DNA from: Orrella daihaiensis
GTDB lineage: Bacteria > Pseudomonadota > Gammaproteobacteria > Burkholderiales > Burkholderiaceae_B
Assembly: GCF_022811525.1 (NCBI RefSeq)
Contig: NZ_CP063982.1
Location: 2,170,001-2,234,000, forward strand
Direction of reading: 5' to 3'
DNA length: 64,000 nt
Positions 52,168 through 61,399 of this stretch are shown here, one piece after another (the first letter of the stretch is position 1; the number at the start of each line of letters is the position of its first letter). The notes beneath the pieces are model-generated. The model searched no databases. It saw only the letters and a list, made by a program, of their open reading frames with translations, and was not told the origin of the DNA. The position numbers and the translations under genes are program-made.

Positions 52168-53568
52168 ATGGATCAATTGGCAATTGACTTTACATCACTG
52201 ACCGGCATCATGTTGATCACGGTGTTCGTGCTCATTGTGCTGCAAGAAGCGATCAATGGATTTCACGATGCAGCCAATGCCATCGCGACTGTTATCTACG
52301 CCAATGCTTTAACCCCCATGCAGGCAGTCACGCTATCGGCTGTGTTTAACTTCCTAGGCGTACTCATTGGCGGCACGGCTGTCGCTTTCAGTTTGGTCTA
52401 CCTTCTCCCGGAAAACCTGGTCGCGGGCATTAATACCCGAGGTGAAGCTGCCCTATTTGCTGCCATGATTGTGTCAGCTGTTGTTTGGAACTTTGGTACT
52501 TGGTGGCTGGGCATCCCGAACTCCACAACACACGCCTACATTGGATCAATCATCGGCGCAGCCATGGCTGACGCGTTTATACATGGTCAGGCCGTCGCGG
52601 GTCAGATTAATTGGTTGCAAGGTGAAAAAATCATGATCGCCTTGATTGTCTCTCCCATCGTTGGTTTCCTGCTTGGATACATACTACTGAAGGCGTTGCG
52701 GGCCGCTGTCAAAGATCCAGACCTCTACACCCCTGTGCAAGAAGGACACAAACCCACCCGAGGTATCCGTGCAATCCTCATCGCAGGTGCGGCTGGTGTA
52801 AGCATCATGCACGGTTCAAACGACGGACAAAAGAGTATCGGACTCATGATGATCGTGATGTTCGGACTCTTTCCCGCGCTTTATGGTCTGGATCCTGATC
52901 GACTCAATGATCAGGATTACTCCGCTATGAAGCAGGTCGTTACTAACGTAGAGGGTATCGGCCGTTCGCTGGGCAATACGCATTTGACCGAGGCTGCTGT
53001 CAACTTGAATAGCCATCTCAATGGAAACCTCTACCGACCTGGTGGCTCAGATCAAACAGCAGTTGCGACGCGCGCGGAAATTCTGGCTCTACACACCTCA
53101 ATCACAAAAGCACTAAAAGACCAGACCACTGCTATCAAACTCAGTACTGAACAGCAACAACAACTGCAATACGCACATGCATTGTTGAAGGATTTTGTGG
53201 AGCATGTCCCCTTCTGGATCATCCTGCTATCGGCATTAGCCTTGGGCGGTGGCACTGCAATTGGCTATCGGCGCATTGTCACGACTCTAGGTGAAAAAAT
53301 GGGCAGCTCGCGCATGAATCCAGGCCAAGGCACCGCCGCTCAACTTTCGGCTGTCATCAGCATCGGCATGGCTGATGCAGGGGGATTGCCAGTGAGCACC
53401 ACTCACGTACTGTCGTCTTCAGTGATTGGTTCGGTAGCCGCCACACCCCATCAACACATCAACCTGCATACGCTTGGTCGAATTGCGATGACTTGGGTGA
53501 CCACACTGCCGGGCACGGTGCTGCTGTCATTTGGTCTTGGCGTTGGATTTTTTGTGGCGTTTGGCTAA
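52168..53568 (+). CDS. pitA: Inorganic phosphate transporter, PiT family
   Basis: A 466-residue membrane protein with about ten helices in two PiT halves separated by a soluble stretch (about 240-335). The signature GFHDAANAIATVIYANAL (about 30-47) and its repeat SIMHGSNDGQKSIGLMMIV (about 211-229) are clear, as is GLPVSTTHVLSSSVIG. It imports metal-phosphate with protons and works when phosphate is plentiful. The ATG at 52168 follows GGAGA by 6 bp. No Pho box was seen before it, as expected for Pit. Confidence 0.95.
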   Translation: MDQLAIDFTSLTGIMLITVFVLIVLQEAINGFHDAANAIATVIYANALTPMQAVTLSAVFNFLGVLIGGTAVAFSLVYLLPENLVAGINTRGEAALFAAMIVSAVVWNFGTWWLGIPNSTTHAYIGSIIGAAMADAFIHGQAVAGQINWLQGEKIMIALIVSPIVGFLLGYILLKALRAAVKDPDLYTPVQEGHKPTRGIRAILIAGAAGVSIMHGSNDGQKSIGLMMIVMFGLFPALYGLDPDRLNDQDYSAMKQVVTNVEGIGRSLGNTHLTEAAVNLNSHLNGNLYRPGGSDQTAVATRAEILALHTSITKALKDQTTAIKLSTEQQQQLQYAHALLKDFVEHVPFWIILLSALALGGGTAIGYRRIVTTLGEKMGSSRMNPGQGTAAQLSAVISIGMADAGGLPVSTTHVLSSSVIGSVAATPHQHINLHTLGRIAMTWVTTLPGTVLLSFGLGVGFFVAFG

Positions 53569-53678
53569 TCAATTTTCGGTAGTGCCACTGGTCTGCGGGA
53601 TCGAAATTATCTGACCATGGCTTTATGATAAAGGCCAGCTAGGACAATGTTTGTTTGGACCATGAAGGTTGACCGTCG

Positions 53679-54635
53679 ATGATCTCGCCAGCCACAACGG
53701 CTAGTGCCCAGCCCATTACATTCAAAGCGGCTGACGGCTATGTGCTGGCTGGGCATTGCTGGACAAATCACCGGGTGCAAGCGCCTGTGGTCGTCATCAA
53801 CGCAGCGACTTCCGTGGACAGTCGTTACTACGCCAGATTTGCAAGGTATTTGTATGAGCATGGTTTTAACGTCATCACGTATGACTACCGCGGTATCGGC
53901 GGTTCACGTCACGGTGCGCTCAAAGAATTGAAAGCTGGATGGCTAGACTGGGGAGAGCTGGATTTTGAAGGGGCGTTATATGAAGTGCAACAGCGATTCC
54001 CGGGCAGCTCAATACATACAGTTGGCCACAGCGTTGGTGGTGTGCTGGTAGGTCTGGCGCCGTCAAACCAGCGACTGTCTCGGGTCTTCACCATGGGCGC
54101 ACAACACGCTTATTGGCCTGACTACCTTCTCTCACAACGTTGGGCAATGCGCCTGCGCTGGCATGGCATCATGCCGATATTGACCAGGCTATTTGGCTAC
54201 TTTCCGGGCAAGCGTCTTGGATGGCTCGAAGACACACCCGCGGGCGTCGTGCGGGACTGGACTATCGCTTCTGAGGATTTTGTTGACACCTATCTCCCCT
54301 CAAAAGGCTACTTGGCTTCAAGACAACTAACCGCGTCGCAATGTGAAGAACTCAGAGGTCGTTTTGCACAGATGACCGCACCAACACTGGCTTTCAGCGT
54401 CACCGATGACCCTTACGGTACAGTGCCTGCCATTGAGCGCTTGTTGTCTAATTTCGTGGGCAGTCAAACGACCCACTTACGTCTTTCACCAAATGACATC
54501 AACGTGCAGCAGATCGGGCATTTCGGTTTTTTTCATAGTCGGTTTGAAAAAACCCTATGGCCAATTGTTCTAGAGTGGTTAAAAGATGGCAATGTCCGTG
54601 AAGATCTTCGCGCCCATTTGGTGCCTTCAGCCTGA
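53679..54635 (+). CDS. Alpha/beta hydrolase (COG4757-like)
   Basis: A 318-residue soluble hydrolase. The nucleophile elbow is GHSVGG with S118 (usual GxSxG). The oxyanion region is VVINAATSVDSRYYARFARY, and VITYDYRGIGGSR is the typical strand-turn. The probable acid is in FSVTDDPYGT, and the catalytic His is in QQIGHFGFFHS. Substrate unknown; members are annotated only as predicted hydrolases. ATG at 53679 is the first in frame. A monooxygenase remnant lies downstream. Confidence 0.88.
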   Translation: MISPATTASAQPITFKAADGYVLAGHCWTNHRVQAPVVVINAATSVDSRYYARFARYLYEHGFNVITYDYRGIGGSRHGALKELKAGWLDWGELDFEGALYEVQQRFPGSSIHTVGHSVGGVLVGLAPSNQRLSRVFTMGAQHAYWPDYLLSQRWAMRLRWHGIMPILTRLFGYFPGKRLGWLEDTPAGVVRDWTIASEDFVDTYLPSKGYLASRQLTASQCEELRGRFAQMTAPTLAFSVTDDPYGTVPAIERLLSNFVGSQTTHLRLSPNDINVQQIGHFGFFHSRFEKTLWPIVLEWLKDGNVREDLRAHLVPSA

Positions 54636-54727
54636 ACGAAATACCAGCTAGGTTCGACTGCTCCAAGCTACGACTTTGCAGTGAGTTGCAGCCTGAGAAT
54701 TTTATTTTTTGGTGTGTTCCCCACTAG

Positions 54728-54853
54728 TCGGTCAGGCCATTAATCGGTGAATTCGAGGCGCAGAGGCAAGACTGGAAACACCTTGACGGCATCAGTGCCC
54801 GAGGTGGCGTTCTGGTTCGAACCGATGGTTACGTTTGCGCCCGGATGAGCTAG
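54728..54853 (+). pseudogene. C-terminal remnant of an FAD-dependent aromatic monooxygenase
   Basis: After an in-frame TAG (54725), about 41 codons read FEAQRQDWKHLDGISARGG and then VLVRTDGYVCARMS before a stop. The end pattern W-x-x-(L/V)-x-x-(I/V)-S-x-x-G-x-V-L-V-R-x-D-G-x-V is that of PheA/TfdB-type hydroxylases. The usual final Trp (VAWR) is replaced by VCAR. The rest of the ~550-residue gene is gone. The evidence is one short motif, so confidence is moderate. Confidence 0.5.
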
Positions 54854-54859
54854 TCGGGA

Positions 54860-57124
54860 TTAATTGCCAGCCCCACGTCTTGGGCGTTGCGCTGTGCCAG
54901 ACTGATTGGCACTTCCTCCCTCGTTTTGTAGCAGTTCTTGTGCAACCATCTGCTGCACCACCAGATTAGCGACCAATACGAACTTGGCAACTGGTACCGA
55001 CAGGCCATTGAGGCGTAACTGTCCATCCACGAATTGGTAATTACCTTTGACCAAGTTGTTATCTACACCGAGCAAACCCATGATTAAACCCTGCTGCACC
55101 CAAGGATCAAGCCATGGGCTTTGACCTTGAACTGTCATCTCAGCCTGCATTTGCGCTAAGCGAGCCAAGTCAAAGTTTGCTAATGGAGCCTTACCTAGCC
55201 CGGTCAATATAAAGTCACCCCGCCCGGTAACCTGGGCACTATCGATCGCTAATTGCAGCGTCGGAACAGCGAGCACAAATCCGCTGGCTATTGCGCGCCG
55301 GACAATTCGGGCGAGCTCTGCTGATTGGGCCTGATCTAGCCCTTGCTCAAATTCAGGCGCCAATTCCGCAAGACGTCGCAAATCTAGTGCCGATAGTCCC
55401 GTCAGTTGTACCGTCAGTGCTGAGCGCCCTAAGCGAATCAGAGAGCTCTCCAAAGCGTCGATTGACTTCTCAAGTCGATAATCGGCTTTCCCATCAACCA
55501 CCCGATTATTGGCGGTAAGCTGATAGTTAAGAATACGGGGGATATCGGTCATGTTCGGACCGCTGGCCGCCAGCTGCTTTAAAGCCAGATTCACCTTGCC
55601 AGCGCCCGTATTCACATCTTCAAGTTCAACTTGCAGGTTCAGTCCTTCAAGCCATAACGAATCAGGCGTATCCACACCCGCGTTGACGGTGGCTTTTAAC
55701 AGCGGTATTTCAAACGCCAAGCCATCACTTGCTGTCGCTTCAAGCACTTGTACCAATCGAGCCCTCTGATCAGATGAGAGGTCACTCATGTCACCATTGG
55801 CCTCACGGATCACACTAAAGAGGGTGGCAAGACCCTCGGAGGTGAGTCCTTTGAGCCCGACTGCGAACTGAAGATCACGCACTGACTGACCCTGATACTG
55901 GATACTCGCAATCGATTGCGTCAGACGCAAGTCGGTTCGGTGGTTGGCAAGCACATTATTGAGATCAAACTTAAATCCCGTTAGCTCAGGCATGATGTTC
56001 TGCAACCATGGAGGAATCTTTAATGTGCCAAGCATCACCCTCAGGCTACCGATGCCACGCATAAGATCGTCGCTTTGAACACGGACACTCAAATCCTCAA
56101 GTCCAATGGTCTGGGCAATATCGTCATCCATAGGTTTGATGTCGGCTTTAATGACAGGCGCAGTAAAAGTAAGACCGCGAGCCAGCATATTTGATCCGAT
56201 TCGCTCTGCACGCAGTTGCTGCCTGTCGGATAAGTTGAACCATTGACCATCGATATCATCCGCCAGAGATAACAGCTCAAGCAAGTCGCTTCGATATACT
56301 CCATCAATGCCTAAACTCACCAGGACGTTACTTGCCTGATGGCCCATCGCTCTTAGCAAAGACATGGTTTGTCGTGCGGCGATTTCAAGTCTGCCATCCT
56401 TTTGAGTGACATCGAAAAATACCCCGAAATCCGACGACTCGTAGGTGTCACCCGCCTCGGACATGATTACGCCATGACCGAACACAAAAGCCGCGGACAC
56501 CTGCTCGTTAGCGATATCATCGGATCGAACATCAAAAGTAAGCTCTTTGAGTTTGATCCGTTCAGCACTAGCCCTTTGACTGAAATCGAGATGCGCAACT
56601 TCTGCCTTGATCTGAAAAAAGTTTTTGCTGGCAGTCACAAAACCAGCTAATGGCGCCATGTTCAACATGCCGTTATTGGTTTGGGCGTTATCAAGACCGG
56701 CAAAAACCAGGGAGCTTGTTGCAACACCAGACCAATCGAGTGTGCCTTCACCATTAAAGCTCGGGAGTTTGGGCAACAGTGGCAGTGGCTCTTTAGCCAA
56801 TAGCTGTTGCAACGTGATCGACCAATTAAACCGGGCCAGGCTTGCCCAGTGCAGATAATGGTCAATGCTGTATTCGATCTGAACTTGTAGCGGGTTTTGA
56901 TTGTCAACCCTGATTTGATCAAACACCACCCGCATCGTACCAGTGGAGGTGAATAAGCCACGATGACTCTGAGTTTGCTCCCAGGTCATTTCGTGGTTAG
57001 CTTGCGCCTGAGCTTGATGCATCAGAGCCACGAGTTCAGTTTCAGTACGCCAGCCGACATAGTAGCTACCGCCGATATAGGCAGCGCCTAGAAGAAGAAC
57101 TGTCAGAAGTATTTTTTTAATCAC
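54860..57124 (-). CDS. DUF945 (YdgA-like) family protein, long form
   Basis: A 754-residue protein with a single N-terminal membrane anchor (KKILLTVLLLGAAYIGGSYY), then a periplasmic, beta-rich region. YVGWRTETELVALMHQAQ and YSIDHYLHWASLARF match the start of YdgA/DUF945 proteins. The C-terminal part (LVKGNYQFVDGQLRLNGLSV) also fits. E. coli YdgA is about 500 residues, so this form is about 250 residues longer. The middle contains repeat-like segments with ...LSSDQRARLVQVLEATASDG and SAELARIVRRAIASGFVLAV, which suggest internal duplication. Function unknown; it is possibly an AsmA-like lipid-related protein. It is convergent with the upstream monooxygenase remnant. Confidence 0.8.
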   Translation of the reverse strand: MIKKILLTVLLLGAAYIGGSYYVGWRTETELVALMHQAQAQANHEMTWEQTQSHRGLFTSTGTMRVVFDQIRVDNQNPLQVQIEYSIDHYLHWASLARFNWSITLQQLLAKEPLPLLPKLPSFNGEGTLDWSGVATSSLVFAGLDNAQTNNGMLNMAPLAGFVTASKNFFQIKAEVAHLDFSQRASAERIKLKELTFDVRSDDIANEQVSAAFVFGHGVIMSEAGDTYESSDFGVFFDVTQKDGRLEIAARQTMSLLRAMGHQASNVLVSLGIDGVYRSDLLELLSLADDIDGQWFNLSDRQQLRAERIGSNMLARGLTFTAPVIKADIKPMDDDIAQTIGLEDLSVRVQSDDLMRGIGSLRVMLGTLKIPPWLQNIMPELTGFKFDLNNVLANHRTDLRLTQSIASIQYQGQSVRDLQFAVGLKGLTSEGLATLFSVIREANGDMSDLSSDQRARLVQVLEATASDGLAFEIPLLKATVNAGVDTPDSLWLEGLNLQVELEDVNTGAGKVNLALKQLAASGPNMTDIPRILNYQLTANNRVVDGKADYRLEKSIDALESSLIRLGRSALTVQLTGLSALDLRRLAELAPEFEQGLDQAQSAELARIVRRAIASGFVLAVPTLQLAIDSAQVTGRGDFILTGLGKAPLANFDLARLAQMQAEMTVQGQSPWLDPWVQQGLIMGLLGVDNNLVKGNYQFVDGQLRLNGLSVPVAKFVLVANLVVQQMVAQELLQNEGGSANQSGTAQRPRRGAGN

Positions 57125-57359
57125 GTGCTATCTCATTCGATGACGGGCAAGACCTGGCTTGCCGATCAAACAGCGGACAAACAGATGCTACCGCCAAAAC
57201 CTGTCAGGCAGATAGATAGATCGCACTGACTTTGCAACGCCGGTGGGCATAGCTTAGGTGGCGCAATCGATTTAACATGCTCTAGACTAGCAAACAATGA
57301 ATAACTGTCGTTTTAACGACAATAACGCCGAAACCCCTACCGAATTCCATAGGCCTACC

Positions 57360-58961
57360 ATGTTGAACTCTACCCTAGCCACTCGTGGCATAGCAGTTGC
57401 CCCCCACAGCTTGGCAGCTCAATCTGCGGTTGATGTTATGCGTGAAGGTGGCAATGCGCTAGAGGCAATGATTGCCGCTGCTGCCACCATTGCAGTGGTG
57501 TACCCACACATGAATTCGATTGGCGGTGACGGCTTTTGGGTCATTAGCCGCCCCGGCTTTGCACCTGGCGGTATTGACGCTGCAGGTAAGAGCGCGATGA
57601 CCGCCTCGATTGACTGGTATGCCAAACACGGTCTGACCGACCACATTCCGTTTCGTGGTCCGATGGCGGCATTGACAGTGGCAGGTACCGTCTCAGGCTG
57701 GGGCAAAGCCCACGAACTTGCCAAATCTGCGGGTGGGCGTTTGCCCATGTCACGCCTACTGGCTGATGCGATTTACTATGCGCAGACCGGCATTGCCGTG
57801 ACGCCTAGCCAGTCCCAACTCACCAGCAAGAAGCTTGCCGAACTACAAGATCAACCGGGATTTGCTCAAACATTCCTGGCAAACGGCAAAGCACCCCAAG
57901 CCTATAGTCATCTGAAGCAAGCCGCCCTGGCCCAAACGCTGAAAGCCATCGCAAAAGACGGTACTGAAAGCTTTTATCGCGGCAAACTTGCTCGCAAGAT
58001 CGCTAATGACCTGCACACACTGGGATCGCCCATTACACTGGCAGATCTAAACGCACATCACGCCAAACTGGTCGACCCCCTAAAACTCAAACTCGGTAGA
58101 AATACGCTGCTGAACATGCAGCCACCCTCTCAAGGACTGATCTCGCTCATGATCCTTGGCATTATGAGCAAGTTACGAGGCTGGGATGATGACCCAGAGG
58201 GACCGGCCTTTATCCATGCCCAAGTTGAAGCGACCAAGCAGGCATTCAAGATTCGTGATGCCCACCTGACTGACCCTGCCTGGATGAAATCACCCGCGCA
58301 CAGCTTCCTGGACGACACGCTTTTAAGCGAGCTAGCTGCCAACATCGATCCGCATGAAGCAGCCCCTTGGGGCAGTCGTACCGATCCAGGTGACACCATC
58401 TGGATGGGCGTAATTGACGGATCCGGCATGTCCGTGTCTTTTATCCAAAGTATCTATCATGAGTTTGGCTCGGGAATCGTATTGCCTCAAACAGGGATTA
58501 ACTGGCAAAACCGTGGCTGTGCATTCTCGTTAAACCCGACTCACATCAACCATCTGGCCCCCGGCAAAAAAACCTTCCATACGTTAAATGCAGCTATTGC
58601 CGAGCTCGCAAACAATCAGGGCACCCTGGTCTATGGCACCATGGGCGGTGATGGCCAACCCCAAACACAGGCAACGCTTTATCAGCGCGTCATGCAATTC
58701 GGTGACCATCTACAGCAAGCGCTCTCACGTCCACGCTGGCTATTGGGTCGCACCTGGGGGCAAACTAGCGAGTCACTAAAGCTCGAGAGTCGCTTTAGCT
58801 CCACCACGTTCGAAACCCTGAAAGCCATGGGCCATGACGTTCAATGGCTCGATGACTGGGATGAGGCTGTTGGGCATGCTGGCATGCTCATGCGCGATGC
58901 GCGCGGCATAATGACCGGAGGATTTGATCCGAGGTCCAATGGGGTCGTGGCTGGGTTTTAA
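57360..58961 (+). CDS. Gamma-glutamyltransferase family protein
   Basis: A 533-residue Ntn-hydrolase. The N-terminal part shows SAVDVMREGGNALEAMIAAA, then HMNSIGGDGFWVIS. The predicted self-cleavage and nucleophile Thr is T346 in DPGDTIWMGVIDGSGMSVSF, followed by HEFGSGIVLPQTGINWQNRG. The glycine-rich GTMGGDGQPQTQ loop is also present. It cleaves gamma-glutamyl bonds or related amides. There is no signal peptide, unlike E. coli Ggt, so a cytoplasmic role is likely (the family includes cytosolic acylases). The Met at 57360 starts the conserved part; the frame extends back to 57297. Confidence 0.88.
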   Translation: MLNSTLATRGIAVAPHSLAAQSAVDVMREGGNALEAMIAAAATIAVVYPHMNSIGGDGFWVISRPGFAPGGIDAAGKSAMTASIDWYAKHGLTDHIPFRGPMAALTVAGTVSGWGKAHELAKSAGGRLPMSRLLADAIYYAQTGIAVTPSQSQLTSKKLAELQDQPGFAQTFLANGKAPQAYSHLKQAALAQTLKAIAKDGTESFYRGKLARKIANDLHTLGSPITLADLNAHHAKLVDPLKLKLGRNTLLNMQPPSQGLISLMILGIMSKLRGWDDDPEGPAFIHAQVEATKQAFKIRDAHLTDPAWMKSPAHSFLDDTLLSELAANIDPHEAAPWGSRTDPGDTIWMGVIDGSGMSVSFIQSIYHEFGSGIVLPQTGINWQNRGCAFSLNPTHINHLAPGKKTFHTLNAAIAELANNQGTLVYGTMGGDGQPQTQATLYQRVMQFGDHLQQALSRPRWLLGRTWGQTSESLKLESRFSSTTFETLKAMGHDVQWLDDWDEAVGHAGMLMRDARGIMTGGFDPRSNGVVAGF

Positions 58962-59033
58962 GGTCTCTACAAAAGACCGAGCAGACACCAATCATCATCC
59001 AAACAGGCGCATGTTGCACAATACAGTCGTCTG

Positions 59034-59291
59034 GTGGTTTTAGTGCATCTCATCGTAGCCGAAATACTCAATACGATGAAACAGGCACAAATCAATCCGC
59101 AGGTCCGCGAAGACATCGCAGACGCACTCCAGATAATTGCTCAATCATCGAACGTGGACGACATACCCGCCACCGTCATCTGCAGCCATGACAAAATGGC
59201 AAATCCTCTGCTTGATTGGATATTTGCAGTACAGCAACTGCGGGATTCATTACGACAAGCAAATGAAATTAAGCTGACCTGTCTGGCCTAA
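59034..59291 (+). CDS. Small hypothetical protein
   Basis: Up to 85 codons from a GTG, or 71 from the ATG at 59076 (MKQAQINPQVREDIADALQI). It reads like a small helical protein, with no family recognised. No clear ribosome-binding site was found. Its end overlaps the stop of the chromate transporter gene on the other strand by 4 bp. It may not be real. Confidence 0.35.
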   Translation: MVLVHLIVAEILNTMKQAQINPQVREDIADALQIIAQSSNVDDIPATVICSHDKMANPLLDWIFAVQQLRDSLRQANEIKLTCLA

Positions 59292-59824
59292 TGTGGCAAG
59301 GAAAGCCAGTAATTAATGCCAGCGCCTGCCCCACCCAAGCCCAGAATGACATACACCGGATTAATGCGGCTAAACAGAATAATCACGAACGAAATCACAG
59401 CCAAGATAATCGTCAATGGACTGATCAAAGCTGCTTTGGCAACAGCATAGACGCCTGAGCACATGAGACCTATGGAAATCGGCTCCAGAGCACTTTGAAC
59501 GCTGCGCCGCCATGGCGTATCACCAATCCGATTCCAAATGCGGCCAATCCAAAAGCACAAGAAACTTGAGGGCAGAAAAAATGATAGTCCGACTAATGCC
59601 GCACCAAAGGCACCCGCAATCTGAAATCCAAATATCAACACCATGGTCATATTTGGGCCAGGCGCCAACTGGCCAACGCTGTATACATGCACAAATGTCT
59701 CAGCACTGATTTTGTATGTTTGCTCGAGCACTTCTTGCATTTCATGCAAAACAGCCGTGCCGCCACCAACTGCTAACAGCGACAACATTCCAAAGGTCAA
59801 TGCCAGATGGATCAATACCAGCAC
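59288..59824 (-). CDS. Chromate transporter, C-terminal-type half (short-chain CHR)
   Basis: A 178-residue membrane protein corresponding to half of a ChrA-type transporter, with about six helices. It opens LVLIHLALTFGMLSLLAVGG, with VLEQTYKISAETFVHVYSVG and LAPGPNMTMVLIFGFQIAG following, the second-half version of the CHR signature. It works with the other half encoded 2 bp upstream; short-chain CHR pairs act as heterodimers that export chromate or related oxyanions in known cases. Confidence 0.9.
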   Translation of the reverse strand: MLVLIHLALTFGMLSLLAVGGGTAVLHEMQEVLEQTYKISAETFVHVYSVGQLAPGPNMTMVLIFGFQIAGAFGAALVGLSFFLPSSFLCFWIGRIWNRIGDTPWRRSVQSALEPISIGLMCSGVYAVAKAALISPLTIILAVISFVIILFSRINPVYVILGLGGAGAGINYWLSLPH

Positions 59825-59826
59825 GG

Positions 59827-60423
59827 CTAGTCTCCTCCACCCTTTTTAGGCCGATAGAGATAAATTGCAATCGGCGCCACAATGGCCAACACCACTGGAA
59901 GCGACAAAGACACAATACTCATGAGAATAAAAGTCACAATGAGTATGACGAGAGCCTTGAATTCCTTGAATTGCTTGTGTCCAATCTTGTAGGTGATTGC
60001 GCTTAAAAGACCCGTTGCTGCCGCCGCCACACCTCCAAGGATCAGGTTAGCGGTTGGATGGTTAGCGTTCTCCAGATAGATAAGACCAACCACCATTACA
60101 AAAGTACATCCTGGTATGAGCAATCCCAAGGTGGCGACTATGGAACCCATTACGCCTCTGAGCTTGTCACCACTTAATACGGCTAGATTGACCGCATTCA
60201 AGCCAGGCATGGTCTGACTAATCGCCAATGCCGCCATGAACTCATCGTCAGATAACCACCGCTTTTTCTCAGTGAGCAGAATTTTTTCGTAGGCGATGAT
60301 GCCACCACCAAAACTGACTGCACCAATGATCAGAAACTCAAAAAACAGTTCCCACAGACTTGGTTTATTGGCAGTCTCGTGATTTGAATTGGATGAATCA
60401 CCGCCAACGGTTGGGACATTCAT
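59827..60423 (-). CDS. Chromate transporter, N-terminal-type half (short-chain CHR)
   Basis: A 198-residue membrane protein matching the first half of ChrA: LFFEFLIIGAVSFGGGIIAY, then WLSDDEFMAALAISQTMPGL and NAVNLAVLSGDKLRGVMGSI. It pairs with the half encoded immediately downstream. Its start overlaps the end of the CYTH-like gene by 4 bp (ATGA), so all three are translated together. Confidence 0.9.
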   Translation of the reverse strand: MNVPTVGGDSSNSNHETANKPSLWELFFEFLIIGAVSFGGGIIAYEKILLTEKKRWLSDDEFMAALAISQTMPGLNAVNLAVLSGDKLRGVMGSIVATLGLLIPGCTFVMVVGLIYLENANHPTANLILGGVAAAATGLLSAITYKIGHKQFKEFKALVILIVTFILMSIVSLSLPVVLAIVAPIAIYLYRPKKGGGD

Positions 60424-61253
60424 TCGGGCTTACCGTAAACGAGTGCTGTTTTAGTGGAGCCAGTGGCCAGCCAATTAGCGATCGCATGCTGCAGATTCAA
60501 GAAAAACTTATCTGCACGCTTATGTGCTTTTTTGTCATCCCGATTTTCATCGTTGACTCGATAAGCGAATGCAAGCTCACCAACTAGTGGCTCACCCACA
60601 TTTCGCATCCAGATCGCCAGGTCACAGTGAGCGTGCACTTGGTCACCAAACGAAAGATTACCGAGCGGCAAATTAGCTTCCAATATCTTGTTAACTCGGC
60701 CACCAACTACCCGAACCGGCAAATTCTTGGGTAATTTCAATCTTTTAAGATCCGGGAAGTTCTCCGTAATGCTCAAAAAATTTCGCTCAAATACGTCTTC
60801 AACAGGTATCGAGTCCATGATGGCGTTATTCGAATAGATGGTTCTTACGGAACCGATGCCATCCCCGCGAAGAATTTCCTCTTTCAGACGTCGGCGGTAC
60901 TTGTACTTGGTGTTGGGAGTCGGATCATAACTAAGCGACTCCTTCAGGCTGTCAGAACGGCACTTTAAGGTGACCTCACACCAATCATCGACCCAGACAT
61001 TGGACCGAGATTCGCGCACCCGCAAAATCAGTTTGTTGTGCCTAAAGTCTTCGCCTGGCGTATCAAAAAAGAATACGTTACGCAAACCCGTTGAAGCGTT
61101 ATCAAGATGAAAAAAATCGACCTCTTCCCTCTCACAAAACGCCCTGACCTTACCAATCAACACATTCACTTTGGAGCGATGATCTAGATCTTCGGGCTCA
61201 AGCAAGAGCTTGAATTCCCGGTTGGTAATCCTGGGGTCTAGTTTCTTAGCCAT
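60420..61253 (-). CDS. CYTH/triphosphate-tunnel-metalloenzyme-like protein (tentative)
   Basis: A 277-residue soluble protein. Its motifs fit the CYTH/TTM fold: NREFKLLLEPED (11-22, a short form of the ExExK start), VFFFDTPGEDFRHNKLILRV (60-79; compare YFDTP...L....LRxR) and CEVTLKCRS (92-100), with KYRRRLKEEI (118-127) after them. A late GELAFAYRVN supplies another acidic strand. TTM enzymes hydrolyse or make triphosphates or polyphosphate. Confident assignment would need structure comparison, since the first motif is incomplete (E13-F-K15). The ATG at 61253 is used; the frame opens at 61292. It is the first gene of an operon with the chromate transporter halves. Confidence 0.55.
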   Translation of the reverse strand: MAKKLDPRITNREFKLLLEPEDLDHRSKVNVLIGKVRAFCEREEVDFFHLDNASTGLRNVFFFDTPGEDFRHNKLILRVRESRSNVWVDDWCEVTLKCRSDSLKESLSYDPTPNTKYKYRRRLKEEILRGDGIGSVRTIYSNNAIMDSIPVEDVFERNFLSITENFPDLKRLKLPKNLPVRVVGGRVNKILEANLPLGNLSFGDQVHAHCDLAIWMRNVGEPLVGELAFAYRVNDENRDDKKAHKRADKFFLNLQHAIANWLATGSTKTALVYGKPE

Positions 61254-61399
61254 ACTGTTATTTTTCTCGTTGAACAGGCAGCGCCATGTCATTCAGTTGT
61301 GATGCCTGAGTTTTATGTAGCGACAGGTCTATGTCAAGTCGAGTTTACCCCCTTACCCCGTCAACCCGAGCATGTGAACTGACCAGTCACTCACCCTGT

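Noticed and set aside
54734..54859. In-frame continuation of the DUF945 gene beyond its TAA stop (reading ...GANVTIGSNQNATSGTDAV)
   Set aside because: The opposite strand carries a recognisable monooxygenase C-terminus in the same place, so this openness is best explained as an antisense shadow.
58962..58980. GGTCT/AGACC stem after the gamma-glutamyltransferase gene as a terminator
   Set aside because: Only five base pairs and no following T-run.
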